From assembly GCA_930367215.1 (NCBI GenBank), contig OV884059.1, positions 155,618,511 through 155,682,510 on the forward strand: DNA of 64,000 bases. Direction: 5' to 3'. Below the pieces are notes generated by a model. That model ran no database searches. It saw nothing but the letters and a program-made list of their open reading frames with translations, and was not told where the DNA came from. A program made the position numbers and the translations under genes. Within the stretch, counting starts at the first letter, position 1, and each line of letters begins with the position of its first letter. Below are positions 53,401 through 60,400 of this stretch, piece by piece. Source of the stretch: Pollenia angustigena. Lineage: Eukaryota; Arthropoda; Insecta; Diptera; Polleniidae.

Positions 53401-55681
53401 CCAGCGTAACCATGTGCAAACTGCAGTCTAATTTTTTTTTTTTTTTTTTTTTCAACTTAAAAAGTATTTTCCAGCGTAACCATGTGCAAACTGCAGTCTA
53501 ATTTTTTTTTTTTTTTTTCAACTTAAAAACGGGTTCTTAAGTGCAATCTTACTGTTAATGCCTTGCTTCAAAGAATTCTTCAGGCGGTTTCAGGGTTACA
53601 CCGTATATTAAAATGTTTGGGTGCACTCAGCCTTGGTTCAATCTTGATTTGGTTGACCATCCATCTTTCTCGGCGCTCTGTAAATAGCTGTTCGTTGTTT
53701 TAAAACGATAAATGATATTTGCTCTACAGTCTTTGCAATTTCTCTATTGTTTTTTTTTTTATTCACTTTATGATGGTAAATTATTACATTTCTAATTTCA
53801 AGTGTGTATGGCGACTAATCTTGAAATTTTTAATAAAACACTTATTGCAACAGCCGTTCTTTGCAATGAGTCACTTGACAAGTAATTAGAAATAAAATAC
53901 ATATTGAAAAGTTTCCTTAATTTTTATGAATTTTAATTGTGGACCATTTTCATTGTGAGATAAATTTTCTTTTACTTTGCTAATTTGTTGCAAATTGTTA
54001 TGAAGTTTTAAAACTTGTTTATATATTTATATTTTATATTAAGGGTAATCACGATGCTCACTATGCAAATTTGTAAATTTGCAGTGCATATCGTGAGCAT
54101 GCCAGTTTTATTTTGTGTGCAAATGTGCTATTTTTTAAAAAATGTATTTTGGCAATACAAAAAACTTCTGGCAGCACCGTCAAAAGTCTGCATTTGTTTA
54201 CATTGCAGCCACACGATCAAGATTTTCTTGATTGTCTTTTACATATAGTGCCGGTTCACACACGTCAAGTTTGACTCGTCAAGTCTTGAACTTTTAGGAG
54301 AGAAGGGAAAAGAGAATGCCATATCTTTTCCCCTCTCTCCTAAAAACTCAAGACTTGACAAGTCAAACTTGATGTGTGTGAACCGGCACTTACTGTTTGT
54401 CAAAAAATGCAAAAATTGACAGCTGTGACGTAGGCTGCACGCAAGTTGAAAGCAATTTACTTTTAAGATGTCATCAAGAAAAAAAAGTAAACTTGCCAAA
54501 CAAATGGAAAGGTAAAAAATTTAAAGCCATCTCGTGGTCAATTTAAAAAGTGTGAGTGTGTTAGTAAAAAAGTGAGAGTGTAATGCAAATTGAAAGGAAT
54601 TGAAAGGCAAAACTTGATCGTGTGGCTGCTATGTTACAACTATTTTTCTTTTTAAGTTATTTAAATTTAATCCTTTAAATCATCAGCTCATTATTGGTTA
54701 CATTTGTTTGTAACTGAGAAAATATGCACTACTGTATTTGCTCTTGGATTTTTTACTGCCTGTTTTTAGAAAACGAAAACAAGTGAGTGAGTGAGAAATT
54801 ATATTGAAATCAAAGCCCCCTTTCACACTCGGCAAGTTACTTGCCGACAACAACAAAGTCTGTAAGGAAAAAAAAATTTTCAAAAAAATTTGTACAGACT
54901 TTGTTGTTGTCGGCAAGTGACTTGCGCAAGTAACTTGCCGAGTGTGAAAGGGGGCAAAGATAAGAAACGAAAATTTGTATTTATTTTCAATATAATTTCC
55001 CATTCACTCACCTGTTTTCATTTTCTAAAAACAGGCAGTTAGTGCACACGAAGTAAAATCAAGCAAATTGCAAAAACGTACATTTTGTTGTTGTGTTGTG
55101 CAAATGTGTATATTTTTGCAAGTAACTTATCTAGCCTTTTTATTTTTCTTAGGACTTTAATTAAGTTGATTTTTTACATTTTAAGGTTCTCACTCACAGG
55201 TGGACTAATTTCACTATGATCCACTGTACATGTATATTGTAGAAAAATAAAATGCAAACTTTTTACTTATGTTAACTAACTTTTAACGCTAACTATCTTA
55301 AAATTAGTGTACAAAATCCAATACTTACTGTTCGCTTTTCCATATATTTTAATTTAAGTTCGGTGACTTTCTCACGGGTACCTTCAAAATTTTCACGGGT
55401 CTATAAAAGAATATTAAATTATTAATATTTAATAATATGGGTAAGAAACAAAATGTTACATTTACCTTTTGCACTTTATGCCTTAAATCCTGCAAATAGT
55501 CCTTATTATCCTCAGCCTGTTCATGTGCCGTATGATAAAATACTAACCAGCTCGATATAAAGGCCAACAATATTTCAACAAATTCAAATTTAATACGTTC
55601 TTGAACTTCTTGTATACGCAGTACATAACTTAATGACTCCTGGACATATTCACGTTCATGCATGCCTAAACTGGCATCCGC
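35364..55681 (-). CDS. Graf: Graf, GRAF-type RhoGAP (BAR-PH-RhoGAP-SH3), 3' nine exons
   Basis: Nine exons with GT-AG junctions that join in frame give the C-terminal 832 residues of a GRAF orthologue (GTPase regulator associated with focal adhesion kinase). In order: end of the BAR domain ([14 protein letters not shown]), linker, PH domain (RGYLFLMEK, then [18 protein letters not shown]), RhoGAP domain ([11 protein letters not shown] with the arginine finger, [30 protein letters not shown]), a long Ser/Gly/Asn-rich linker, and an SH3 domain ending [19 protein letters not shown] proteins bind curved membranes, act in endocytosis and switch off Rho-family GTPases. The first exons, encoding the BAR N-terminus, are not in the window. 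The intron between 38578 and 55328 contains an 11.4-kb retrotransposon in antisense orientation. All junctions are consensus-like, so the gene appears functional. Confidence 0.95.
35512..35752. repeat. TAGTCT-rich degenerate minisatellite in a Graf intron
   Basis: Words such as CTATAGTCT, AGTCTACAC and TATAGTCAAGTC recur irregularly through 240 bp. No fixed period is evident. Confidence 0.6.
35823..35902 (-). CDS. Graf: Graf exon: SH3 domain start
   Basis: 80 bp. It encodes [20 protein letters not shown], with the ALYxC/A and E-L-S-F motifs of an SH3 fold. The acceptor is AATTTTAG and the donor G|GTAATT. Confidence 0.94.
35978..37231 (-). CDS. Graf: Graf exon: end of RhoGAP and low-complexity linker
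   Basis: 1,254 bp between acceptor TTTTTACAG and donor GC|GTAAGT. The first 60 or so codons finish the GAP domain ([34 protein letters not shown]). The remainder is a Ser/Gly/Asn/Ala-rich, presumably disordered linker with glycine runs ([15 protein letters not shown]) typical of fly proteins. Short GGT/GGC repeats make its length likely to vary. Confidence 0.95.
37296..37401 (-). CDS. Graf: Graf exon: RhoGAP domain, middle
   Basis: 106 bp. The acceptor is TTTTCAG and the donor GA|GTAAG. It encodes [20 protein letters not shown] and VIRHLTE. Confidence 0.94.
37467..37797 (-). CDS. Graf: Graf exon: RhoGAP domain, first half
   Basis: 331 bp. It encodes the GAP start ([19 protein letters not shown]), the catalytic loop [12 protein letters not shown] with the arginine finger, and [20 protein letters not shown]. 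Confidence 0.95.
37865..38151 (-). CDS. Graf: Graf exon: PH domain
   Basis: 287 bp between acceptor CTCTTTTAG and donor CCG|GTAAAT. It encodes [17 protein letters not shown] at the start and the final PH helix [16 protein letters not shown], with the invariant Trp. Confidence 0.95.
38526..38577 (-). CDS. Graf: Graf exon: start of PH domain
   Basis: 52 bp between acceptor CATTCTAG and donor A|GTAAG, encoding [16 protein letters not shown]. It leaves one base of a codon that the next exon completes as lysine. Confidence 0.93.
38578..40236. other. Graf intron left of the retrotransposon
   Basis: No coding sequence is supported. From about 39300 to 40190 the words AATATGCA, AATATGGCC and AATATGCCTTAAAAA recur; related text is found at 25230-25300, so this is probably an old dispersed repeat. 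Confidence 0.45.
40237..40240. repeat. target-site duplication TATT, left
   Basis: TATT precedes the LTR start TGTAATA and recurs at 51656-51659 after the terminal CACA. A four-base duplication fits a Ty3/Gypsy-type integrase. Confidence 0.85.
40241..43014 (+). repeat. 5' LTR, 2,774 bp
   Basis: It starts TGTAATATAA and ends GCATCACA. It contains long A, T and C runs and GATAAAAGGG with CATAATAAAGG (near 42645-42685), possibly promoter and polyadenylation signals. The open frames inside are mirrored exactly in the 3' LTR and are not taken as genes. Confidence 0.93.
43021..43038 (+). promoter_or_regulatory. primer-binding site, tRNA-Lys(CUU)
   Basis: TGGCGCCCAACGTGGGGC starts six bases after the LTR. 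It is complementary to the 3' end of insect tRNA-Lys(CUU) including CCA, so reverse transcription is primed by that tRNA. Confidence 0.85.
43039..43672. other. untranslated leader of the retrotransposon
   Basis: About 630 bp between the primer-binding site and gag has no supported frame. It is expected to hold the packaging signal, which cannot be seen directly. Confidence 0.5.
43673..45127 (+). CDS. Gag with N-terminal RING-H2 finger and zinc knuckles
   Basis: The 484-aa product starts with a perfect RING-H2 pattern: C21-x2-C24-x14-C39-x1-H41-x2-H44-x2-C47-x10-C58-x2-C61. An Asn-rich linker follows, then an Arc/Ty3-type capsid region (about residues 225-390; [41 protein letters not shown]). 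Near the C-terminus is a CCHC knuckle (C425, C428, H433, C438) and a second, C446-x2-C449-x9-C459, whose histidine position is isoleucine. Gag forms the virus-like particle and binds RNA. A RING domain usually recruits E2 ubiquitin-conjugating enzymes; I do not know it as a standard part of Gag. The start is the first ATG after the leader. Confidence 0.93.
   Translation: MASNNNTNITSQVENFCLPQCSICKKDYELDDIIVSTPCDHVFHKVCIVDVLKETLGCPICGKACRQNKLRSYDILSEKTNNSSTTAAPPQMLENSGRGAIPKAPGQNRSSPGQNLFGWAMPETHGLPAHNNGRALEEFLNRSRDKGNIDDNLLQGLINDAVQNQLANMNLNENSCNRNSVDSRNANRNNNRVRRNAMNRPSIGQGNNQSFNLTTDKVSMIISSWQLKFSGQEEGGLSVDNFIYRVHALTMQSLRGDFNILCRHIHLLFTGKALDWFWRFHRTAQAVDWELLCYELRNQFRDRRTDFDLKELIRNRKQRVGEKFDTFYDSILQISDRLQAPFSELDLVEILKRNLRPDVRKELLHFNIERITVLREFVRKHEILEEEVDKYRANRNFGTRKVSELETGSNFDEEVEIEEIKEIICWNCSEKGHKFEDCLGERRIFCYGCGSPNIFKPNCSRCNKLSKNFLGPRSPKYLSKATQY
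45061..48492 (+). CDS. Pol: protease, reverse transcriptase, RNase H, integrase
   Basis: The frame is open from 45061, overlaps gag by 67 bp in the -1 frame, and has no ATG near its start. Counting from GTG 45175 as 1: the aspartic protease motif [10 protein letters not shown] has D100; reverse transcriptase has [26 protein letters not shown] and YLDD (403-406); RNase H has [15 protein letters not shown] (D552) and [10 protein letters not shown]. Integrase has an HHCC finger, then D835, D895 and E930 with exactly 35 residues between the last two, and a C-terminal module ending HAKDIRD. All catalytic residues are intact, so the element may be autonomous. No envelope gene follows. Confidence 0.95.
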   Translation, partial: QIIKKLPGPSVTKISVQSDTILESTPCQTNPCFDDKTHVSSNNCGVREVVPGHLRPYHIRLREYQEARRRIFNEQITTSVQVNKRVKRSTKRFREFWKKVLQNRKCILSAVISDRNKFDLRPFATVRIFNEDIIGMIDTGATVSCFASDYARKFLEENKNEYEKFCVVLKTADGRQHTTMGRVVTTVTFRGVSREINFLIIPNLTQNLYLGIDFVKAFNLGCDLFDDNSLTVEKPSLGEIESDDNVHRLDLSDRKRLEDAINSFPSYAKIGLGRTSLVTHVIDTGENTPIKQRHFAISPAIEKLLFAEIDRMLQLGVIEESQSPWSSPVALVLKPGKVRLCLDARKLNSVTVKDAYPLPLIDGIFSRLPKARFISSLDLKDAFWQIPLDERSKEKTAFTVPGRPLYQFVTMPFGLCNAPQTMSRLMDKVIPAHLRTKVFIYLDDLLVITETLDEHILVLHEVAWHMRKANLTLNIEKSKFLLKQVKYLGHIIGHGTIRTDPDKVQAIRDYPFPKSVRQLRRFLGLCGWYRRFVRNFAAVTSPLTDMLQKNKKFTLTEEAKRSFDELKNSLCSAPVLHNPDFARPFSIQCDASQYGIGAVLAQTTDDGDEVPVAFMSHKLTSAQRKYSVSEQECLAAVMAIKKYRSYIEGHPFEVITDHASLKWLMSQSDLHGRLARWALKLQGFNFTIRHRKGSQNIVPDSLSRMYSEDNSMIDAENVDAFWISEMDSSIDIDLESDEFRSPGYLALTGKLRSKIKYLPDIRIDNGFIYKRVEHAQGNAIQEEMSWKLWVPDSLTEDLIRRAHDHPLCAHGGVGKTLRRLKTFYFWPKMTKQIAAYVGSCEICKQTKPSNKILRPPMGQPATSVRVFQKLYLDLLGPYPRSTSGNIGIIIVLDHMSKFHFLEPIRKFTAKVIIEFLEKRIFHIFGIPESITTDNGVQFKSHIFKEFLDSYGVFHNFTAIYSPQANASERVNRSVLAAIRAYVKPTQKDWDENLSAISCALRSSVHASTGFSPYYVLFGQNMLLNGKSYNLLRQLALLEEPDIEIRKDEKLDLIRQVAQQNIRKAYEKNVKTYNLRSRPVNFNIGQIVYRRNFAQSRAIDHFNSKLANQFEKAKIVAKQGGNCYKLQDMSGKNIGIFHAKDIRD
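45070..45076 (+). promoter_or_regulatory. A AAA AAC slippery heptamer, gag-pol -1 frameshift site
   Basis: In the gag frame the codons are TCA AAA AAC, giving A AAA AAC inside the gag/pol overlap. A one-base backward slip leads straight into the pol frame. A GGGCCC palindrome lies five bases downstream, but a pseudoknot was not demonstrated. Confidence 0.75.
48538..51655 (+). repeat. 3' LTR, 3,118 bp including a 340-bp MITE
   Basis: Its length exceeds the 5' LTR by 344 bp: 343 from the MITE plus its TAA duplication, and one from a longer C-run. It is otherwise the same at every part compared. No clear polypurine tract precedes it (CTACAAAACCTGTTT), which is unusual. Confidence 0.93.
49900..50239. 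mobile_element. 340-bp Harbinger-type MITE inside the 3' LTR
   Basis: TGGCCATTTTCTCA and the inverted TGAGAAAATGGCCA are the ends. TAA flanks both sides (49897-49899, 50240-50242) and occurs once at the empty site in the 5' LTR. This gives a direct before/after comparison of the insertion. Confidence 0.93.
51656..51659. repeat. target-site duplication TATT, right
   Basis: Matches 40237-40240. Confidence 0.85.
51746..51945. mobile_element. foldback MITE family D, copy 2
   Basis: GCAGCCGTATTCTGTAATTC at the left and GAATTACAGAATACGGCTGC at the right form inverted ends shared with 30034-30287. Confidence 0.75.
51946..52900. other. Graf intron, gene-free
   Basis: No gene is supported. The phrase AAGGCCCAACCATAATATGC near 52360 recurs inverted as CATTATGGTTGGGCCTT near 52618, marking another inverted-repeat element of about 270 bp. 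Confidence 0.45.
52910..53850 (-). pseudogene. Tc1-family transposase relic
   Basis: Minus-strand reading in shifting frames gives [16 protein letters not shown] text ([14 protein letters not shown]), then a segment resembling FIEG-x-M-x-x-x-x-YL, then [11 protein letters not shown] and an upstream EPRLSAP block. This is the order found in Tc1-like transposases (helix-turn-helix, KHGGGS motif, DDE region). Multiple frameshifts and stops make it inactive. A segment of about 66 bp at 53390-53525 (AAAGTATTTTCCAGCGTAAC to poly-T) is duplicated in tandem inside it. Confidence 0.7.
54249..54388. mobile_element. foldback MITE family A, copy 2
   Basis: TGCCGGTTCACACACGTCAA and its inverse enclose a 140-bp near-perfect palindrome. 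It is closely similar to 21109-21247. Confidence 0.8.
54725..55075. mobile_element. older foldback element hosting a nested MITE
   Basis: ACTGCCTGTTTTTAGAAAAC (from 54755) pairs with the inverted sequence ending GGCAGT at 55039, and AATTATATTGAAA with TTTCAATATAATT closer in. Pairing continues imperfectly outward. The centre is occupied by the element at 54816-54954. Confidence 0.65.
54816..54954. mobile_element. 139-bp MITE nested in an older foldback element
   Basis: CCCCCTTTCACACTCGGCAA at the left and TTGCCGAGTGTGAAAGGGGG at the right. CAAAG is duplicated on both sides (54811-54815, 54955-54959). The interior arm CAACAACAAAGTCTGTA is also inverted. Confidence 0.8.
55329..55400 (-). CDS. 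Graf: Graf exon: BAR-PH linker
   Basis: 24 codons, phase 0 at both ends. The acceptor is TTTATAG and the donor A|GTAAGTAT. It encodes [20 protein letters not shown], matching the end of the GRAF BAR region. The following intron is about 16.75 kb. Confidence 0.93.
55466..55681 (-). CDS. Graf: Graf exon: C-terminal BAR domain
   Basis: 72 codons, phase 0 at both ends. The acceptor is CTATTCCAG and the donor AAAAG|GTAAAT. It encodes [20 protein letters not shown] and the conserved [12 protein letters not shown] helix of the BAR dimer. Confidence 0.95.
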
Positions 55682-55824
55682 CTGGAATAGATAAAGGCGA
55701 GAGAGGAAAAGAAATTATTAATAATTAAGTTTTAAGGTTGTTACACAAAAGTTAATTTTTTTTACAAATTGAAACAATGCAATTTGGTAGGAACAAATAA
55801 ACTGTTTAATAAGTACTTAAATAA

Positions 55825-55937
55825 GTACCACATCGGTGACTTAAGTTTCACTTAAGTTTTTAGTGAAGAAGAGAATTTTGTATTTAAAACGATTTTAAAA
55901 ATTAATGTGTTTTAATATCAATCATGAAAATTGGCCA
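55825..55937. repeat. 113-bp partial copy of the 32759-33166 MITE
   Basis: The segment from GTACCACATCGGTGACTTAA to AAAATTGGCCA matches 33054-33166 with very few differences. The left portion of the MITE is absent. Confidence 0.75.
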
Positions 55938-57713
55938 TAAGTGTTTATCATGTTTATGTTCATAAAATTCGAACAGCAGATAAATCCAGCAACACCCAAA
56001 TAGGGTTTTGTCAGTTTCGATAAGCGCTTCGAGAAATTTTACAAGAGAAGGAGTTGCACGCGATGACTACAAAAACTGTTGCGCTGTGTTATTCTATTAC
56101 AGAAGATTTCGTTTAAATATTTTTTTTTTAATAAAGAAAGTAAAACAATCATAACTTACAATATTCTCAATTTATTTGCAATTTTATTGCAAATAATTAT
56201 AACCCACTTTCAAAAACATATGATGCATATCGAGCCCTAACCGCGAAAATAACGTAAGCGACATGATTTTCAATTTTGGTTTTTTTTTTAGTAAATGACC
56301 TTATTGGCAACACTTGCATCATCTCTTAAAATGTCATGGTCATATAAGGTACCGTTACGATATTATAGCAAAAACAATTTTAATGTAAACGACAAATTTC
56401 ATACAAAATTTATATGAAATAAAATAAAAAAGCTCTTTCCTGTAAAATTTGATTTTTGGCGCTTACGTTATTTTCGAGGTTAGGGGTCGACATAGGGGGC
56501 TCAGAGCTGAAGCGAACCAAGATAAAAATGAAAATTAGAATACATTTAAAGTTTGAGTAAGCGAACTTGTATTAATTTTTAGAGCCATTGACTTGGCTTT
56601 ATAACCGTTACCTTGGGAACGAAACACTTTTTGATTAAGTCCGTTACAGAACTGGATAGAGTTAAATTTTGCGGATAGTTTCGCAACAGTTTTAATATAT
56701 ATATATATATATATCGTAAACAGTCGTAAACGACTGTGTCGTTTTTTGCAGTAGATTAAAGAACATGTTGTGTGTTACTTTAATCTCTTACCAAAAACGA
56801 CACAGTCGTATACGACAACGACAACCACAATAAGGCTGAATATTTCATCATAGAGTTTATAAAAAAAAATGGCAGTTTATATTTTTTATAACTTAAAAAA
56901 TTACAGATATTCGATCATCTTTTAGAAATGTCCAACACCTAAAAAGATTGCAATTGCTTATTGGTCCTAGTCAGAAATTGCTTAAAACTTTTAACGTTTT
57001 AAATGAGGTTGGATTTTCTGGCTTTCTATTACGAGAAATGGCATCTTATGAGATCAAGATTTGTTTGTTGTTATGAATTCCAATTGTAGTTGGAAGTGTT
57101 ACTAAGGAAAAAAAAAACGCTTGTCCGCGCTACAGAGGAAACATAACCGTATTATAGAAGTTGTACTGTATTTCAAATAAACATATTTCAATCCATAAAC
57201 TTTTCAGTGTATTTCTATGTTATGAATTTGTATCCTTTTTTGTCTTAAATAATGATTTTAATTTTCGACATCATTACATTACATGAATAAGTTTCTCCAA
57301 AAATAGAAACAATAAGAGTCTGTTTGGAAAAAGTGCCATAAAAAACAATACATATAACTGACCTTTGCTTTATGGCCAAAATAATACATTGACATTTAAG
57401 TCTAAGTATTTTTAACACAGCAAAAAGAATAAAAAAAAAGGATAAAAGAAACAGCAACAAAAAAAGATCAGTTAACGGAAATTTTTGTTTCTTTTATATC
57501 CTTTCTAGCGCTATAAAGCAAAGGAGAGTAGAATAAATGTAAATAACAACGCATGAACAGTTCAAAATTCGCATGACTACAATAAAACAGTTTATTGAAA
57601 AAACGTGTGACGTGTGAAAATAATAAAATGTGTAAGATGGCGTAAAATGAGATGGAAAAATAGATACAGTACCCTGAAGTTTGGTAGTTTTTCTTATCTA
57701 CAAAGTATTTTTA
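55938..57713. other. Graf upstream intron, gene-free, with a family B MITE
   Basis: No exon of the missing BAR N-terminus was recognised. A family B hairpin lies at 56723-56816 (GTCGTAAACGACTGTGTCGT, core AGATTAAAGAACA, then CTTTAATCT and the inverted arm). AACCGCGAAAATAACGTAAGCG near 56240 pairs with CGCTTACGTTATTTTCGAGGTT near 56460, marking an inverted-repeat element of about 240 bp. Confidence 0.5.
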
Positions 57714-57968
57714 TGGCCAATTTCACCAATTTATTTATATATCAATTTATGTTTAAAATTCGTTTTTCAAATAAAAAAAATAAAATTATATTAAAAACAA
57801 GATTTAAATTTGTATTGATATTTCTTCACAGCTGAACAGAAGGCAGCGGAATTCCCACGCCTAGTGTAAATTGTGTGTGAAAGGAGTTGACAACTTGAGG
57901 CGCCACCGTCATCAATCTAAATTCGAAAAGTTTGTTTTTTATTTAAATAGGATTGGTGAAATTGGACA
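57714..57968. mobile_element. Harbinger-type MITE family C, copy 2
   Basis: TGGCCAATTTCACCAAT at the left and ATTGGTGAAATTGGACA at the right, flanked by TTA (57711-57713, 57969-57971). Related to 25344-25724. Confidence 0.75.
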
Positions 57969-58449
57969 TTAGTAAAATCAAGAATTTAAGAATTTTTAAA
58001 GAGAATATAAGTTTGTAGAGGGCATTTTTTTTTTTTTTTTTGTAATGCAGAAGTGTCAGATCAATTTGTATATCTATTAAAAAAACCGTTATGTCTTTCT
58101 TGTCGTTTCAATTGGTTTAAAGCAGTGACGGGCACATATGCGTGCATAGGAATAAAAATGCTGCTTGTGTGACGTCGACACATGTACACTATAAACTTCT
58201 TTGTGTGGTCTGTGACAATTTACGTTCGGCTGTTGCTTTGTTGTTATTTCGTCAACACAAGCATAAATGAGGTAGTATGTGTGTGCCCTTCACTGGTTTA
58301 AAGTTGCAGTTCATAAAAGTGACTTATTTTTAGTTGTGTTAGAAAATATAACGGAAGTAGATCCCTGCTGCTAAGTGCTTAATAGTCATAATTCGAATTG
58401 TGATGCTTTTGATAATATAAGTCTTTGTTGGAGTTTATATTAATTAGAC

Positions 58450-59045
58450 TTCAGGCGGGTGACACTGTGAAGTCTGATTTTTGATGTTCGGTCTGCGGGC
58501 GGAGGGGCGTGGCAAAATCCAATTTTCATATTGCACCACCAATGACATCTATATAATTTGGACGATTTTTTCTTTGAAATTATCACCATGGTCCAACTTA
58601 GATTTATACGAAAAGAAAATTTTGCCCCGCCCACTTTTACGCCCACTTTTTTTGAATTACCTAAAATCAGAAAACGGCTCCATCGATTTGACAAATTTTT
58701 GTTTCAAATGTTCGTATTAATCCATTTTAAGTTTTCATCGAAAGAAAAATTTACTACGCCTACTTTTACGCCCACTTTTTCTATTAAGCGCATAACTTGA
58801 GAACGGCTTGACCGATTTGGACGATTTTTTTTTCTTTAAAATGATTGCCATGGTCCAAATTAGGTTTTTACGGAAAGAAAATTTTGTCCCGCCCACTTTT
58901 TTGGATTAACCTAAAATCAGAAAACGGCTCCATCGATTTGACTAATTTTTCTTTTAAATGTTCGTATCTTTTTAACGGATTTTAAAAATCGAACGCCAAA
59001 ATTTTTCCTAATTTGGACAGGACAACGTCTGTCGGGTCAGCTAGT
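58450..59045. repeat. dispersed repeat with internal duplication and Helitron-like 3' end
   Basis: The text GACGATTTTTTCTTTGAAAT, ACCATGGTCCAA, CGAAAAGAAAATTTTGCCCC and AAATCAGAAAACGGCTCCAT occurs twice about 250 bp apart. The unit ends with a short hairpin (GACAG, loop, CTGTC) followed by GGGTCAGCTAGT. A 3' hairpin followed by CTAG resembles a Helitron terminus; the 5' end was not found. Confidence 0.45.
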
Positions 59046-59564
59046 AGCGTATAAATATCAAAAGAAAACAAACTTTTTAGATCATAATCTGTATGCAGGG
59101 CTGCCAGACTTGGGGATTTATCCCCAAAGTTGGGGATTTGATGCGAGCGAAAAAGACAAAGAAAGTCATTTGGGGATATGAAAAAAAGAAGCAAAACTTT
59201 TATCTTATTCTTACCAACAACTAATTCGGTGTAAAGGGTCCTTATTAACATTACCATTTTTGTTAAGTGTATAAAAGGTACATAATAAACTTTTGTTATT
59301 ATTCTTGAGTGGGCGTTTAAAAAGGAAAAGTTTAAAAACCGTTGACAACACATACAATTTTTGTTTTTTTAAAGATAATTTTCAAGCAAATTTGTCTTTT
59401 AAGAAAGACAATATAATAAAGTTTGGGAAAAAGAATGCTGGGCTATTGGTAAGTACTTATGATGCATCGAAGTATTAAATAAATGACGGATATATGTATT
59501 TTAATTGTTGATTATAAGGATTGCTAAAACCGATTAAAACAAGCTCCAAATTCTTATAAATTGG

Positions 59565-59690
59565 CTTATTCATCTTCAAAAACAGCATATTGTTCTGGTT
59601 GTAATTCCTCACTGGAATCGCATAAAAAGGATTTAAAAAAAAACCTGCCAAAACCAGTGGCTGCAGTCAAAATAAAATTACACTGTGTCA
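59565..59690 (+). pseudogene. possible BED-type zinc finger relic of a hAT transposase
   Basis: A plus-strand reading gives AYCSGCNSSLESHKKDLKKN, with the C-x2-C and later His of the BED/zinc-finger modules that begin hAT-type transposases. It is only about 40 codons and has no complete frame. Confidence 0.3.
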
Positions 59691-60150
59691 CAAATTTTCA
59701 ACCAAATTCGTGACCAAAGGAATCCGACACCTAATCTTTATGTAAAATTGTCCGCTCAATCAGAATGGTCAAAAGTAGAACAGTTTTCGATATATTGGCA
59801 AATACCGTTATTGGCGGTTTTTAAAAAGATGATGTATGTTACTTTAATAAAAGTATCTTCGAAAATACTCGACCGATTTTTTATTCCTTTATTTTTATCC
59901 AAAGAAAGGGCCAAAGTTCAAACTTCATTAACAATTTTATGATTTTTTGTAATTTTGCACTTTTCAAGTTATTTTTTAAAGAAGAAATACATAATCCGTT
60001 TAATATTTTTTAAGATATTTGCATTTAAGTGACATCATCTTTTTGAAAAACACAAATAACGGTTATTTTGGAATATCTCGAAAACTGTTCTACTTTTGAG
60101 CATTCTGACTTCCTATTCGGATTCAACGGGCAATTCAATATTTAGTGCAG
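59690..60150. repeat. imperfect foldback repeat
   Basis: AGTAGAACAGTTTTCGATAT, then AATACCGTTATT and AAAAAGATGATGT at the left, are matched in inverted order at the right (ACATCATCTTTTT, AATAACGGTTATT, ATCTCGAAAACTGTTCTACT). The arms are about 100 bp with gaps. Confidence 0.55.
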
Positions 60151-60199
60151 AAAGAGGAAAGACATTTTATAAGCTCTAGTAGAAAGTCCGGATATAATA

Positions 60200-60400
60200 A
60201 AATGTAATTAAGCCCTTGTAAAATCTCCTTCAAAATCCAAAATAATCTTGAAATGAGAGGAAGTCGTCTCTTCTTCTAGAACTTTTGTAGAAGTGGTTTC
60301 CCATATCTTTAAAAAACTTGTCAATATCATCAGAAAATGCACGCTTATATGCTGCCGCTGATACTAAATTTAGAGTGTGGTATAAGCAATCGTTCAATAA
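60200..60400 (-). pseudogene. hAT (DUF4371-type) transposase fragment
   Basis: The minus strand reads DCLYHTLNLVSAAAYKRAFS, then a FF-D-M-x-x-H-F-x-x-SS-RRRDDF stretch. This resembles the C-x-x-H-x-L-x-L and following helix of hAT-type transposases with BED fingers. It is a short, decayed remnant. Confidence 0.4.
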
